Source: Peribacillus simplex (GTDB lineage: Bacteria > Bacillota > Bacilli > Bacillales > DSM-1321). From it: 64,000 bases of DNA. Position 1 is the stretch's first letter. Each line of letters opens with the position of its first letter. Shown in pieces: positions 62,487-64,000 of this stretch. The stretch spans positions 39,740-103,739 of the forward strand of contig NZ_LNNH01000010.1 in assembly GCF_001542915.1 (NCBI RefSeq), given 5' to 3'. A program made the translations under genes and the position numbers. Below the pieces are notes generated by a model, which did no database searches, had not been told where the DNA came from, and saw only the letters and a program-made list of their open reading frames with translations.

Positions 62487-62831
62487 TCAATTCTCTTTTT
62501 TCTTGAATCTTTCTGGAATTTTACTTTTCCATATTAACATGAGTTCCTTAAATTCTTCAGTCTCCATTTCGTTTTCATAAGGCTCTTCATATGTATAAAA
62601 GTGTTCAAGGACTGTCATGTCTTTTTTTATTAGCACACTTGTTGCGTTAAGTTGAATCTCAAAATCCTGATATAAACCATTTAAAACATTTTCAACCTTT
62701 GTAATATACTCATCTGCTTTTTGCTCAATAGAAATGTCTTCAATAAAATCAGCGAATAATTCTATCTCACCTGGTAATTTTATTCTAAGCATTTCTAAAT
62801 GATCTCTATAAAACTCGTATGAATATTTCAT
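62487..62831 (-). CDS. Putative immunity protein of unknown family
   Basis: A 114-aa acidic protein starting MKYSYEFYRDHLEML and ending KELMLIWKSKIPERFKKKEN. I do not recognise the family. The last residues (FKELMLIWKSKIPE) closely match a partial gene at the window end (FKELLLVWQDKIPE), so it belongs to a repeated set between the SUKH genes. TGGAGGTCG precedes the ATG. Confidence 0.65.
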   Translation of the reverse strand: MKYSYEFYRDHLEMLRIKLPGEIELFADFIEDISIEQKADEYITKVENVLNGLYQDFEIQLNATSVLIKKDMTVLEHFYTYEEPYENEMETEEFKELMLIWKSKIPERFKKKEN

Positions 62832-62926
62832 AATCGACCTCCATCATAGTCCCTTTGAATTTCAAAAGAGCTATCAGCCGTTCCAAAAAACCCTTATATC
62901 ATTATCAATTCATATAAATCCAGCTT

Positions 62927-63382
62927 TCACCAATCCTCTTCATCTTCATCCCAGTTTTCTTTTGCCTCTTTAAGACTTTCGATTAAATAGTCTAGGAAAT
63001 TATCAGCTACCTTTCGTCCATAGCCTTCTTGATTATCCCACATTATAACTGGGCATTCCCCATTATTCATTTTATTAGTATCGAGGCAATAGGCAAATTC
63101 ATCAACCTTTTCTATAACTACTATCCCATCAATTAATTTATAATACTTCTGATAATCTTTAGTGGCATCTACTACTGCTGGACCATTTAAACCATACCCA
63201 ATTATTTCTACACCATAAATACCACCATAACCATAGTTTTTTAAAAACCATTTGTAGCTATCCGGAAGTGGGACTTGTAGTTTAATTTCAGTTTCTTTAA
63301 CTTTTTCATCACTAACTCCACCTGTAAAATAAGCATCGTGACGATTTTCCATAATAAATTCTTGTAACTCAGAATACTTCAA
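62927..63382 (-). CDS. SMI1/KNR4 (SUKH) immunity protein, copy B
   Basis: A close paralog of copy A, with the same KWFLKNYGYGG core, AYCLDTNKMNNGECPV and acidic DEDEEDW end. The differences are scattered conservative substitutions, so this is a duplication followed by drift. Probable TTG start after AAGGTGA. Immunity role inferred from family and array. Confidence 0.85.
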   Translation of the reverse strand: MKYSELQEFIMENRHDAYFTGGVSDEKVKETEIKLQVPLPDSYKWFLKNYGYGGIYGVEIIGYGLNGPAVVDATKDYQKYYKLIDGIVVIEKVDEFAYCLDTNKMNNGECPVIMWDNQEGYGRKVADNFLDYLIESLKEAKENWDEDEEDW

Positions 63383-63463
63383 CTTATTCACCTTCTAGTC
63401 TAATTTCGTATTGCTTACCTCTCCACTTCCAATACTTTGAAATCCTTGATCAAATAAAATGGA

Positions 63464-63913
63464 TTATTCTTCAACGTCTTCATATAATTTTTCTATAAAT
63501 TCATTAATATCATTCACTAGAAAATACATATTGCTCATATCATCAGGATTTTCAGGTTCTTGCTCATGATCCCAAAATTAAATATTATCCATATAAGGAG
63601 CTTTAGTGCCTAAGCATATTGCATTACCAGCAGGATCATCAGCTATTGGAATAAATCCATCTGGAAGTCTATACTCATATATGTCTATAACCTTTTCCAA
63701 GTTATCATACATGTCACCTATCCTATTAAATACATTTAAAACACTTTTTCCCTGATCATCAGAAATATCAAATACACTTGGCTCAGGGGTTCCACCATTC
63801 CATTTAAGTAAAAACCCCTTGTACTTTTCCGTTAATTTCACATTATTTTCTGTTTCAAATTGCTCTATTACTTCTAAAGAAAGTTTATTATGCGAGTTTT
63901 CAATTATTACCAT
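63464..63913 (-). pseudogene. SMI1/KNR4-type immunity gene broken by a stop codon
   Basis: The frame from ATG at 63913 reads FETENNVKLTEKYKGFLLKWNGG and AGNAICLG-type SMI1/KNR4 features up to a TAA at 63578-63580. Translation could continue in frame after it (FWDHEQEPENPDDMSNMYF and INEFIEKLYED) to a natural stop at 63464. One base change thus separates it from a full-length gene. Shortened form is 111 aa. Confidence 0.75.
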
Positions 63914-63939
63914 TTACATTAATGGTAAATTACCCAAAT

Positions 63940-64000
63940 TCACCCTTGGAATATCTCTGGAATTTTGTCTTGCCATACTAAAAGTAATTCTTTAAATTGC
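63940..64000 (-). CDS. Partial paralog of the 114-aa immunity protein
   Basis: The minus strand reads QFKELLLVWQDKIPEIFQG and stop, matching the end of the gene at 62487-62831. The start lies beyond the window. Confidence 0.65.
   Translation of the reverse strand, partial: QFKELLLVWQDKIPEIFQG

Noticed and set aside
1-64000. CRISPR array
   Set aside because: No regularly spaced direct repeats with unique spacers were seen; the only repeats are degenerate intergenic words and coding paralogs.

Overview
The window looks like a chromosomal segment of a low-GC, endospore-forming member of the Bacillaceae. The evidence is the Bacillus-type gene content (csgA, yokU-kamA, a YjcZ-type small protein, a yvrJ/DUF2922/DUF1659 trio, ykuD, thrZ with T-box leaders, GntP-scoAB-hydroxybutyrate dehydrogenase genes), the GGAGG-type ribosome binding sites and the frequent TTG/GTG starts. 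A Peribacillus/Bacillus simplex-like host is my guess; no rRNA or tRNA gene is present to settle it.

Layout. 0-8.7 kb: a lipoprotein, an APC amino-acid permease, an MFS and a LysE transporter, and a thrZ-type threonyl-tRNA synthetase preceded by two tandem T-box leaders, both with an ACC specifier. 8.8-12.2 kb: kamA (lysine 2,3-aminomutase) with yokU, a sigma-54 promoter in front of kamA, and a PAS-type sigma-54 activator next to it. 13-22.4 kb: a cell-wall peptidase, then a ketone-body (acetoacetate/3-hydroxybutyrate) cluster: GntP permease, CoA-transferase subunits (scoA/scoB), a second sigma-54 activator, acetyl-CoA acetyltransferase, 3-hydroxyacyl-CoA dehydrogenase and 3-hydroxybutyrate dehydrogenase. 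Two more consensus -24/-12 promoters and a consensus catabolite-repression (cre) site lie here. 22.5-29.7 kb: an alpha/beta hydrolase, small spore-related proteins, a stretch of decayed genes (24.6-25.8 kb), a DCC thiol oxidoreductase, a large Fn3-like protein and the DUF1659-DUF2922-YvrJ operon. 29.8-33.5 kb: a second 3-hydroxybutyrate dehydrogenase between two more GntP permeases, with a divergent LysR regulator.

34.9-44.5 kb is housekeeping and accessory metabolism: oxidoreductases, NUDIX, a lipoprotein nucleosidase under a guanine-type purine riboswitch, a ZIP transporter, an L,D-transpeptidase, and a MocR regulator divergent from an EamA exporter. 44.9-58.5 kb is a defence island: a 444-aa protein with a DUF1643-like N-terminus, Vsr, a Dcm-type cytosine-C5 methyltransferase, dptH-dptG-dptF (the restriction half of a DNA-phosphorothioation system) and a BglII-family endonuclease. 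No dndA-E modification genes are in the window. 58.5-59.6 kb holds decayed fragments. 59.6-64 kb is an array of polymorphic-toxin immunity genes (ankyrin and SMI1/KNR4 families) around an N-terminally truncated AHH-nuclease toxin tail, in various states of decay and running off the window end.

The genes connect in three ways. Lysine breakdown (KamA) and 3-hydroxybutyrate/acetoacetate oxidation seem to form one sigma-54-driven, carbon-repressible regulon. The defence island combines base methylation, mismatch repair, a possible BglII-type cutter and an ATPase-driven restriction complex. The distal array is a reservoir of immunity genes against rival toxins.
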